Positions 1-8,690 of a DNA stretch of 28,722 nucleotides are shown here, one piece after another. A model generated the notes under the pieces. That model was given only the letters and a program-made list of their open reading frames with translations, had not been told where the DNA came from and made no database searches. This stretch comes from Didymodactylos carnosus (taxonomy: Eukaryota; Rotifera; Eurotatoria; Philodinida; Philodinidae): contig CAJNOQ010001769.1 in the NCBI GenBank assembly GCA_905250885.1, forward strand, positions 1 through 28,722, in the 5' to 3' direction. Position numbers and translations under genes: made by a program. The first letter of the stretch is position 1; each line of letters starts with the position of its first letter.

Positions 1-476
1 TTTTGATTTTTTTTGCTTTTAGCCAGTCAGATAGAGGATGAAATTCGGCACAAGAATATGCTTCACTCGATCCTTTTTGTCGCAAGGTCTAGGAGGAAAA
101 ATATCAAAAACCTTTAGCCAAAACAAGATGACTCATCTTTTCTTAGCGTATTTTCGCTCTTTTTAGTATATCACTTATAACTCCGTCTAGGAATGAGATA
201 GGAAGTCGGGAAATGTTTCATTTTGATCAGAATTCAATGGAAAATACGACCTTGTTATTCAGATGTTGAAAAGGCGAAGTACTGATTTTGAACGTCGCGT
301 TTTATCATAGTAAAGAAGAGCGTGTTTATTTTTTTTCCCTTCCTTTCGTGTCTACTACAATCACTCTGTATCAATTTTTTTCCTCCTAGACCTTGCGACA
401 AAAAGGATCGAGTGAAGCATATTCTTGTGCCGAATTTTATCCTCTATCTGACTGGCTAAAAGCAAAAAAATCAAAA
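1..476. mobile_element. MITE-like element with ~100-bp terminal inverted repeats, left end at window edge
   Basis: The first ~101 nt (1-101) reappear as reverse complement at 377-476. One substitution is seen inside the arm (gaggatGaaatt versus gaggatAaaatt), plus a length difference in the A/T tract at the tip. The ~275 nt between the arms contain no open frame of note. Long, nearly identical arms around a short non-coding centre are typical of non-autonomous DNA transposons. The left tip sits at base 1, so the true end and any target-site duplication cannot be seen. The superfamily is not recognised. Confidence 0.8.
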
Positions 477-1175
477 AGCTAGTTTTGATGAAAAATTATT
501 TGAAAAACCCAAACTGAGCAGATTCTCCAGAACTTTCTTTCAAAAACTTTAGCGTCTAGTTTCACGTTTCTCAAAATTCTAAATCGGCTGTTTTGTGCAG
601 TTTTTCACGCTGAATTTTTTGCTGAAAACCGCATTTCGATAGAGTTTAAATTGACGGAGAAAATCGTCGTTTTTCGGTTTTCCACGGTCAAGTCCTTTAA
701 ACCCGGTATTTGAATATCAAGGCCCAAGATAAAGTCCAATATTTTTTTACCAAAAAATAGCACTTTAAATTCTCTATCGAACTATATGTATTCAAAAATT
801 TTTGACGAAAATCTCTTGGTTAGGAAACGCGAAATACGAGAAACCAGAAAACCTATATTTTTGCTAAATTTTTAAAATCCTAAAAGCACCGGAATGATTT
901 TCTGAATCGTACATCTTGTAGAGCATTGCTCAAAGTATATCACCATTTGAACCAAGATTCTATAACAATGCGTTTGAAAAATAAACGAAAAACAAAAGGC
1001 TCTAAACTTTTTTGGAGCACTGTAAGTCGTCTGTGAACGTACTAATCAGACTTTTCCATTTAGTAGATAATAAACATTTGATTCACGGAACTCTAATGAA
1101 GTCAACATAGTTTGATTGTGTCTATTTAGTATTACCTTAGTTATCATTAAGAATACTTCTTTAGAGGTTAGCACA
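477..1175. other. Intergenic, upstream of the GH127 gene
   Basis: AT-rich sequence with many short A and T runs and no supported gene. It should hold the promoter of the GH127-like gene, but no clear TATA or other element stands out. Confidence 0.5.
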
Positions 1176-1188
1176 TCTTTTCTTTCAG
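1176..1188 (+). promoter_or_regulatory. Splice acceptor in the GH127 leader
   Basis: The tract tcttttctttcag ends 12 nt before the ATG at 1201. It is either the 3' end of a 5'-UTR intron or a spliced-leader trans-splice site. Confidence 0.55.
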
Positions 1189-1200
1189 ACTTCTTACAAT

Positions 1201-3153
1201 ATGAAGCCAAATCATCTTTCTAACGAAAATATTCAGGTTGTTGATCGAGTTGTTGCAAGTAAAGATACTGGTTTCTATATCTCAAATCGTGCACCACTTC
1301 AATCGACTCTATTTCAAAACTTACCACCATCTAATATTATTCCAGGTGGTTGGTTACGTGCTCAACTTAATCTCCAAGTCAATGGTCTTAATGGACAAAT
1401 GTCAGAAATATCTGATTATCTTGCCTATAATAATTGTGGATGGATTGATCCAACAAAAGGTGGTTGGGAAGAATTACCCTACTGGCTTCGCGGTTTTTCA
1501 TGTCTTGGTTTTATCACAGCAGATCAACGTGTACAACAATTAACTCAAAAATGGATGGATGGAATTTTGATGAGTCAACAAGGAGATGGATGGTTTGGAC
1601 CAAATAACATGAGAACATCACTCGAAGGAGGACCTGATTTTTGGCCAGCTATGCCGTTGATTCATGCTATACGTTCGTTTTATGAGTATACGAATGATTC
1701 ACGAGTTCTCCCTTTTTTAACAAAATATTATCAATATCAAAATTCACAACCGGTGGCTGTTTTTAGTCGAGGGTGGGGCAACACGCGTTGGGCTGATACA
1801 ATTGAAAGTATATATTGGCTATACAATCGGACTGGTGATGAATGGTTACTTGATTTAGTTAGAAAAATACATGCAAATTCAGCTGATTATGTTAATGGTA
1901 TTCCGACTTGGCATAATGTCAATTTATCACAAGGCTTTCGTGAACCAGCCGAATATTGGTTGCTCGATTCAGATCAGAAATATTTACAGGCAACATACAA
2001 CGATTATGAAAAAGTGATGACCATGTATGGACAATTTCCGGGTGGCGGATTTGCTGGCGATGAAAATTGTCGGTCAGGTTATGGTGACCCACGACAAGGT
2101 TTTGAAACATGTGGTATCGTAGAATTTATGCATAGTTTTGAAATATTAATGCGTCTAACGGGTGATCGACAATGGGCTGACCGTTGTGAGGAATTGGCAT
2201 TTAATCTGTTACCAGCTGCTTTTGATCCCGAACAGAAAGGTACTCATTATGTAACATGTGCAAATTGTATTCAATTGGATAATCAAGCAAAGACACAACA
2301 GCAATTTGATAATAATTTTCCAATGTTAGCTTATATGCCGGGTGTACATAATTATCGATGTTGTCCACATAATTATGGAATGGCTTGGCCTTATTATGCA
2401 CAAGAACTATGGCTTGCGACATCGGACAAAGGTCTATGTGCTTCGTTATATTGTGCATCAGAAGTAAAAGCTATTGTGGGTAGTGAAGCAGTTGAAGTTC
2501 GAATTGTAGAAGAAACAGACTATCCATTTGATGATGTTATTCATTTTACAATATTTACTTCTAAACCCGTACTATTTCCATTATATCTAAGAATTCCAAG
2601 TTGGTGTCAAAAACCATTATTGCAATTAAATCAAAAATTAATTTCAATACAAACTGATCCATCCTCATCATATCTAATTATTGATCGCATATGGCAAGAT
2701 GGTGACGTGATTGATATTCAATTAACTATGGCACCAAGTGTACGAACATGGACAACTAATCGAAATGCTGTTTCCGTTTTATATGGACCGTTGATATTCT
2801 CACTGAGTATTGTAGAAAAATGGAATCAAATTGGTGGTACAGATATATGGCCAGAATACGAAGTGATCCCACAATCTGATTGGAATTATGGTCTTGTATT
2901 AACCGATAATGAATATTCATTTCGAATTAAAAAAACAAAAAAGACAAGCGATAATCCGTTTGAATATTCAACTACGCCAATTCGAATCGAAGCGAAAGCA
3001 CGAAAAATTGTAGAATGGAAGGCCGATTCACAAAATGTCGTTGGATTACTGCCTTTGAGTCCTGTTAAATCTGATCAACCAGACGAACTAGTCATATTAA
3101 TTCCTATGGGTGTAGCTAGACTTCGAATTACATCATTTCCACAAATTGGATAA
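1201..3153 (+). CDS. GH127/DUF1680 beta-L-arabinofuranosidase-like glycoside hydrolase (probable horizontally acquired gene)
   Basis: An uninterrupted 650-codon frame. The protein has the DUF1680/GH127 layout: an N-terminal (alpha/alpha)6-barrel region (about residues 40-420) and C-terminal beta-sandwich domains. Family landmarks visible are GGWLRAQ (~49), WEELPYWLRG (~89), GFETCGIVE (300-308) and YRCCPHNYG (385-393). By analogy with the bifidobacterial enzyme HypBA1, Cys387 would be the nucleophile, Glu288 the acid/base, and Glu302, Cys304 and Cys388 Zn ligands; all are present, so the enzyme looks active. The family releases L-arabinofuranose from plant glycans. There is no signal peptide, so it is probably intracellular. 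The family is mainly bacterial and fungal. The lack of introns, set against multi-exon neighbours, suggests horizontal acquisition, while the AT-rich codon use is like the host. Exact substrate is unknown; related GH127/GH146-type activities are possible. Confidence 0.88.
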   Translation: MKPNHLSNENIQVVDRVVASKDTGFYISNRAPLQSTLFQNLPPSNIIPGGWLRAQLNLQVNGLNGQMSEISDYLAYNNCGWIDPTKGGWEELPYWLRGFSCLGFITADQRVQQLTQKWMDGILMSQQGDGWFGPNNMRTSLEGGPDFWPAMPLIHAIRSFYEYTNDSRVLPFLTKYYQYQNSQPVAVFSRGWGNTRWADTIESIYWLYNRTGDEWLLDLVRKIHANSADYVNGIPTWHNVNLSQGFREPAEYWLLDSDQKYLQATYNDYEKVMTMYGQFPGGGFAGDENCRSGYGDPRQGFETCGIVEFMHSFEILMRLTGDRQWADRCEELAFNLLPAAFDPEQKGTHYVTCANCIQLDNQAKTQQQFDNNFPMLAYMPGVHNYRCCPHNYGMAWPYYAQELWLATSDKGLCASLYCASEVKAIVGSEAVEVRIVEETDYPFDDVIHFTIFTSKPVLFPLYLRIPSWCQKPLLQLNQKLISIQTDPSSSYLIIDRIWQDGDVIDIQLTMAPSVRTWTTNRNAVSVLYGPLIFSLSIVEKWNQIGGTDIWPEYEVIPQSDWNYGLVLTDNEYSFRIKKTKKTSDNPFEYSTTPIRIEAKARKIVEWKADSQNVVGLLPLSPVKSDQPDELVILIPMGVARLRITSFPQIG

Positions 3154-3592
3154 TTAACAAAAACTTTTATATTTATCATGTTATTACGCCATGTTTGATT
3201 CTTTTCGTTTAATTTAAGCTGGTTCTTAGTTTCTTTTAACTATTGGATGAAATTTAATTTCGCCTTATATTAATTAGAGTTCATTAACAATTTCTAGATC
3301 AAATTTTCAACAATCAAATTTTTTTTGTGATATTAAATATTATTGATGATTGCATCAATGTATGTCAAAAAGTGATTCTCTTTTATCTATTTTTTTTGTT
3401 GCTAAAGATTTTGCATTTATATTTTTTATCAGAAAGATGGTATTTGCAATAGTGTATGTATGCATTTACATTGTTTTTGATCATCTTGGGAGCTTATAAG
3501 AAGCTAGACATTTTCCTAGCTGTCAGATGGAAATGGTCGAATATATGTTATCAATTAATTAAGGAATCAGATCAGAAACTCTAGTTGTTTAC
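3154..3592. other. Intergenic spacer between GH127 gene and membrane-protein copy A
   Basis: T-rich sequence without a supported gene. No AATAAA lies close behind the GH127 stop codon, so its polyadenylation site is unclear. Confidence 0.5.
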
Positions 3593-3605
3593 CTTTTCTT
3601 TTTAG
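3593..3605 (+). promoter_or_regulatory. Splice acceptor in the leader of copy A
   Basis: The tract cttttctttttag lies 19 nt before the ATG at 3625. Copy B has a closely similar tract at the matching place. Confidence 0.5.
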
Positions 3606-3624
3606 ATAATTTAATAATAGAATA

Positions 3625-4143
3625 ATGTCTCATATTTGTCATACAATGTTAGTTTTACGTGCTAGTTTCTTGTCATCATCATTTCATGGACTAATTTTAT
3701 CTCGTTTAAACATTGGTATAACATCCTCCTCAACATCATCTTCATCGAGTAGTAGAAGTGGCATCAGTTCATCAAAACAAACAGGTGGAGACGTTCAATC
3801 ATCGGTGTTACCTGGTAGTTCAACATAGAGTGAAAAATCAAATCCAACAAAAATAAGTAGTGAATCTCATGATACTGAAGACAATAGATTGAGTTTATCT
3901 TCGTATGTTTGCTTTTTTAGTTCAACAGAAAGCCAATCAATATTAAATTCAACATTTGGTCGATTGCTGATTGGCGCTACTCTCTTTGCCGGTATATATG
4001 GTGCATGGAAATTGTTACATAATAATCAAGATGCTAAAAAAAATCTTGAACATGCTAAAAAAGAATTTACAAAATATACACCCGACAGTAAATTACATTA
4101 TGATATGGTAGCTCAGCACATACCAAAAGAACATCAGAAATGA
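3625..4143 (+). pseudogene. Single-pass membrane protein, copy A (interrupted by an in-frame stop)
   Basis: One reading frame runs from ATG 3625 to TGA 4143, broken only by a TAG at 3826-3828. Downstream of the stop the same frame continues with clear similarity to copy B: SNPTKIS/SNPTKTS, ILNSTFGR/ILNSMGGR and a hydrophobic segment (about LLIGATLFAGIYGAW, 3964-4008). A charged tail ending in HIPKEHQK follows, matching RPKEYDP in B. The N-terminus (MSHICHTM...LILSRLN) is also shared and could be a mitochondrial presequence. Compared with B it lacks introns 1 and 3 exactly and keeps only 18 nt of intron 2. Taken literally it encodes a 67-aa fragment without the membrane segment, so it is probably a pseudogene. 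Readthrough, or splicing out of a 24-36 nt stretch ending at the TAG, cannot be excluded. Function unknown. Confidence 0.7.
3903..3920 (+). other. 18-nt intron remnant (GT...AG) in copy A
   Basis: gtatgtttgcttttttag has a consensus donor and a T-rich acceptor but no room for a branch point. It sits at exactly the position and phase (phase 2, six codons plus one base before the ATA of ILNS) of intron 2 in copy B. Being 18 nt long and free of stops, it keeps the frame whether spliced or translated. Confidence 0.65.
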
Positions 4144-4660
4144 AGAAGACCACATTCTAAATTCATTTTATCATTTTTTTATGTGTTCTCTATCTCACTA
4201 ACGATCTGTTACTTTTTTTCTTGACTAACAAACTGAAATTTATACATTATTGCACACTGGAAAACACGGCGAACAACTTTTTGAGGCTTTTATCTCACCT
4301 AGAAACTAAAAAAATTTTCTTCACTTTTAAAACAGAAGTGTGGTTTTCTGAATACCACAGAGTTTCCAAGGAATTTTCACTATATTGAGAGTTTGAAAGA
4401 AATAAAAAATCAAAAAATCATACTCTAAAAATTAATTTTTTTATAAAAATCTCATTCAAAAATTTATATGGAAATAATAAAACTCTTTAAAATAAACGGT
4501 AGGATTTCGGCTAGTGGTGTTAATTCCAGGTAACTCTTTGAATTGTCCTATTGGGATTTCCGTACAGTTTGAAGAAATTCATATTCACACAGAATTATAA
4601 GTGTGAGAATGTCATATACCTTTTTTAGAACTGATAATTTTACCTTTATATCAAAGTAAC
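4144..4660. other. Intergenic spacer between membrane-protein copies A and B
   Basis: AT-rich spacer without a supported gene. It presumably carries the 3' end of copy A and the promoter of copy B. Confidence 0.5.
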
Positions 4661-4673
4661 TATTTTCTTTTAG
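4661..4673 (+). promoter_or_regulatory. Splice acceptor in the leader of copy B
   Basis: tattttcttttag ends 23 nt before the ATG at 4697, paralleling copy A. Confidence 0.5.
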
Positions 4674-4696
4674 AATAGCGTATTCATTACAAAACA

Positions 4697-6783
4697 ATGG
4701 CTCATATTTGTCGAACCATGTCAGCATTCGCTCGATCTGACTCTGTGCGTTATGGTTGTTTAATTGTATCTCGTTTAAATGCTAGTTCATCATCAACATC
4801 AATCAAAACACCATCAATTGAAGCAACCAAAACTCAAACGGTTTCAAATACAACAGCAAGCGGAAAGCCTTCGTCTTCGTCCACTTCTGACGCATTATCA
4901 AACAAACAACAATATGCTGGAAAACCACAACAATCAACGGGAACGGTAGGTGGGGTTGAAAAAAATAAGAGCGGTAGTTCAGCGTCAGGTGAGCGCATAA
5001 TCACTGTATTTTCTATCTGTTTTTTTGAGAGTGGCATCATCTTTCAGAATTACCACCAAGTTCAACAGCAAGAGAACAGTCAAATCCAACAAAAACAAGC
5101 AATGAATCACAAAATACAGAAGGAAATCGTCCAGTATCATTCCCATCATCAAGTAAAACGGACAATCCAAAACAATCACCACAGTAAGCGTCACGATGTG
5201 TTGAAAGGTGTAATATAAAACATGCCTGTTTTAGTGTACTTAAATTTTATAACCACTTTTTAGTCATTAGATACTCAAACAAAACTCACTTCTGCAAGAA
5301 TCAAAAGAAAATATCTCGACCGGTTTCGACCTTTCTCAAAGATATGGCCAGGTAGTTTCCTTCGAGAAGACAGAGTTAAGGCACAACTTCGTCCCCACCA
5401 TGGGAGAGTGATCCCATGCTTTGCCGAATGAGAACTATCACACGATGAGAACGGAGCACGATATCGATGGCCACTGCACATATTCTGCTCCTGTCCAATA
5501 AAGTATTTCTTTTCATTTGTCAGAAATAATTCATCCTTTAACAATTCTGTTTGAGTATCTAGTGAGTAAAAAGCGGTTGTAAAACTAAAGTACATTGAAA
5601 TTGTATCAAGTCGAGTTTCAAATTCATATAAAACATGTCTGTCGGTATAAATTTAGACCACATGAAAGGGAAGCAATACTCAATTCAATGGGTGGACGTC
5701 TAGCAATATTAGTTGTGCTTGGAGCATCAATATGTAAGTTTTCGCCTAGAAAAAAGTATTATTTGCTCTAACTGACTTACATTGCATGAGTCGCGGCAGT
5801 CCTGATTATCCTGAAAAAAAGATCCTGATTCGGCCGGGTTAGCTAATGAACATTCAGTAGTTATTAAGAAAGTCATGCTGTTTTTAATGTTGTAAAACCA
5901 AAAGTATCATATTAGATAGCTGCAGTTTAGAATATGACGAGTATTGGACTTGTTCGAGCGTACCAGCCAAAAAGTGTAAGTTCGTAACGTTTTATGGGAG
6001 TCATAACTCGTCATCCGAGCAACGGACAGAGTTGGGAAACGTCTTATTTTGTTTAGCTTAAAGATTTTTCCTTCAAATGGTATTTAAGCAAAGTCTTGCA
6101 GCTCACTAGTTTAAGTGACATAATGCTTTGGTATACGCCACTTTCGTGCAAAAGAGCCTTATTGACACGAATTACAGGCAGGTGTTTAGATTAGAGCTAG
6201 ACTTTGCTTAATTACCATTTGAAGGTAAAATCTTTGAGCTAAACAAAATAAGACATTTCCCAACTCTGTCCGTTGCTCGGGTGAGACTTTCACAAAACAT
6301 TACAGACTTACGTAAAAGTGAACTTTTACGTGGACAAGTTCTATTGTATAGTTAATAACAACAACAAATGCAATAAAAAAGTATTTCATTAGAAGTTACT
6401 AGATAATTTTTTGAATTTTTTTCACGCCTCACCATCACATTTGTGTGTGTGTCAAATTAGGAAGACAAAATGTTGTTATGCGTGCGCAACATGATTTATC
6501 CTGATTTTTTGGATAAATCCTCGTTTTTTATTCTGAGGCTACCGAGATCCCCGACATTGTCTATAGTTGAGGAAAATAACTTGTTTCAAGTCTAATCTCA
6601 TAATGTTTTTAAAAAACTCGGTTTTTAGATGGTGGCTTTAAAGTGTTACGCAACAATCCAGATGTAAAAAAAGACCGTGAACATGTTCAAAATGAATTTA
6701 TAAAAGATACATCGGATAATCTACATAAAAATATGGTTGCAGAACATCGACCAAAAGAATATGATCCAAATGTGAAAAAATGA
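4697..6783 (+). CDS. Single-pass membrane protein of unknown function, copy B (four exons)
   Basis: Reconstructed from exons 4697-4988, 5048-5183, 5657-5733 and 6629-6783. Donors are gtgagc, gtaagc, gtaagt and acceptors end in cag, tag, tag. Phases 1, 2 and 1 all join in frame to give 219 aa. The N-terminus (MAHICRTMSAFARSDS...SRLN) is basic and hydroxylated and may be a mitochondrial presequence. Residues ~29-140 are a low-complexity Ser/Thr/Gln/Pro linker. A single hydrophobic segment (about RLAILVVLGASIYGGF) follows ILNSMGG. The tail is charged (VKKDREHVQNEFIKD) and ends PNVKK. The best conserved parts with copy A are the first ~28 residues, the membrane segment and the tail. Introns 2 and 3 are swollen by foldback elements. 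I do not recognise the family; the only clear relative is the adjacent tandem copy. Confidence in the exon model is high, in function nil. Confidence 0.8.
5230..5602. mobile_element. MITE-like foldback element in intron 2 of copy B
   Basis: Imperfect inverted repeats: about 5230-5280 against 5549-5602. The innermost 30 nt (5251-5280 versus 5549-5578) differ at only three positions, and the inner tip tagatactcaaac is perfect. Outside lies a 17-nt direct repeat with one mismatch (atataaaacatgYctgt, 5213-5229 and 5626-5642), which may be a target duplication, although a 24-nt gap separates it from the right arm. A 106-codon frame crosses the element on the minus strand but resembles nothing known. 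Confidence 0.65.
5943..6346. mobile_element. MITE-like element with >100-nt inverted repeats in intron 3 of copy B
   Basis: The left arm from ~5976 to ~6098 (containing cgagcaacggacagagttgg) returns inverted at ~6197-6312 with roughly one mismatch per 10-15 nt. Weaker matching continues outward to ggacttgt (5947) and acaagttc (6334-6341), giving an element of about 400 bp. The centre (6099-6196) is non-coding. The right arm also carries a short palindrome, cgtaaaagtgaacttttacg, at 6311-6330. The insertion explains most of the 895-nt intron. Confidence 0.75.
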
Positions 6784-6796
6784 CCTATTAACAGTG

Positions 6797-6802
6797 AATA
6801 AA
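6797..6802 (+). terminator. Polyadenylation signal of copy B
   Basis: AATAAA, 13 nt after the TGA at 6781-6783. A second one follows in the aatataataaag stretch near 6842. Confidence 0.5.
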
Positions 6803-8162
6803 TAATCCAATTTGTTCTCTTTTGATTTTTTTTGTTCATAAATATAATAAAGACTGTGTACGTAATTCCTAACAGATCTGCTTACGTTGAAATATAAAAA
6901 ATGTTACGTGTATAGATAGTTTTGTCATAACAAAAATACGTTTTGTTTATTCATTTGTAAATTAGACTTAAAATAATTTTTACTACGCACTCATTTTCTT
7001 TTAGTTATAGATTTGTATTCGATTTTTGTACTAATAAATAAACAGAAAGCGATCGTTTCTTTCCAGTGAGTGTTTCAGAAAAGCAACTAAAGCAATCAGT
7101 AAAACTGTACCGGTCATCAAAAACAATATACTCAAAGACTTGCTCTGTCTATGGTTATTTAAACAGAGAAATGTTCCACAATATCATGCTTTGACACAAA
7201 ACGGATGTTATGAATGTACTTAAAGAAAAGTTAGTTGATAAATGATTCCTTTAGTGTTGTATTGCACTAAAAGGCTATTGTATTGAAATTCATCCAAAAT
7301 CATCCGAGCAAGAAGTTTATTTCAGATAACTCTAAAATATGCGTTCTTCTAATTATTCTGTATTGCTGAAAAGAAAAAACCAGTAGAAGAAGGGATACTT
7401 TGAAGAATTATTTACATGTTACTATGAAAGATTTATGACATTTTTATCGATTTAGGTAGGCATCGATATATTCAAGCAAAAACTATGTCTCGGTCTCTTT
7501 CATAATTATTTCTTTTGTGAAACTTCGACATATACATCATATTAAAAGGAACGTAAGTTTAGATCAGAAATATGCAAAAAAAATCAGAATGTTTAACCCT
7601 GCATTTCTCAGACGTACGCTCCATTGAATTTCATAGTTCATATGCTAAAGTCAATTCATTATTTCATTGTATAGTATTCATTATCGTTAGACAGATGTTT
7701 TTATTTAATATTTTAAAGCTTTTTTATTGTATAATTCAAATTATTAGTACAAAAATAAATTATTACTCATTACACACTATTAAGGAAAAATAAATTATTT
7801 CTACACATACAAATTATTTAAAGAGAAAGAAAACATTTTCTCTAAAACATATTTGAAATATCTCCAAAATTAACTTTGTAAAAAAATTTCCTACAAATAA
7901 AACATATGCTCGGAATATATGTTACCTTTTACTCTATCTACTCACATGTTTGAACAGAAACTTTCAAACAACTTACTTCTTTGATCAATTTTATTCTATA
8001 TATGATTATTCAGATTGTTTTTATTTTCGAGCAAATTTTGTGTGTTTTAAATGCGAAGTAGATCAATATTTGACGCATGTATTTACAGAAATAATTGTTA
8101 ACTTTTTCCATTCGAAAAACTTCTTATATTTCTTGTTTATGAGATATTTTAGGATATCGGAG
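6803..8162. other. Intergenic, no gene seen
   Basis: AT-rich spacer between copy B and the Kizuna-like gene. Open frames at 7572-7793 and 7950-8171 are short, rich in Phe/Tyr/Ile and lack similarity or splice context, so they are read as chance frames. Confidence 0.5.
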
Positions 8163-8314
8163 TTTCATTAAAAAAACTTTCATTAAAATTTTAATTAAAT
8201 TCTTGTGCCATCAGAAGTTCTAGGTCACAGCTATTTTGCACAAGACATTTTAATGAAAGTCCCGGTACTTTCATTTAAAAAAGCGCTTTAATGAAAGTTT
8301 TTTTTAATGAAAAT
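8163..8314. repeat. Small foldback element
   Basis: tttcattaaaaaaactttc near 8163-8187 is mirrored as reverse complement at 8287-8314 with one extra A. Between them is a further hairpin, aatgaaagt...actttcatt (8253-8278). The motif TTTAATGAAAGT or its complement thus occurs four times in 150 nt. It is a probable tiny MITE or relic. Confidence 0.55.
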
Positions 8315-8690
8315 CATCCAACTCGATATTTTAACTAAAAAGTTAAAAAATTTCTTCATCCGATAAGGAATTAACAATGATAATCGTCTCTTTCGAAGCA
8401 GTAAGCACGCCATACGAAAGCAAGTTGATTAATTTTTTCAATCAATTTTACTAGAAACTAATTAATAAATAATAGCTGACATATTTCAATTTAACAAGAA
8501 TAGAACTTGTGACTAGTTCTCAGGAACAGTTCCGTCCCTCGTCAGAGATATATTGATAGTATCAATTTGACACGAAAGAATTTTCCTTAAATGATAGTAA
8601 ATGGAGCTACGTAAAACTGTGCGTTTCTATGAAACAACTCAATTTAGCAAGTGAAAGTTGAAAGTATAACATTTTATCAGTTTTCACCTA

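Noticed and set aside
5275..5595. 106-codon minus-strand frame
   Set aside because: It coincides with the foldback element including its arms, and has no recognisable domain or splice context.
7572..8171. Two 73-codon plus-strand frames
   Set aside because: Phe/Tyr/Ile-rich chance frames in AT-rich spacer.
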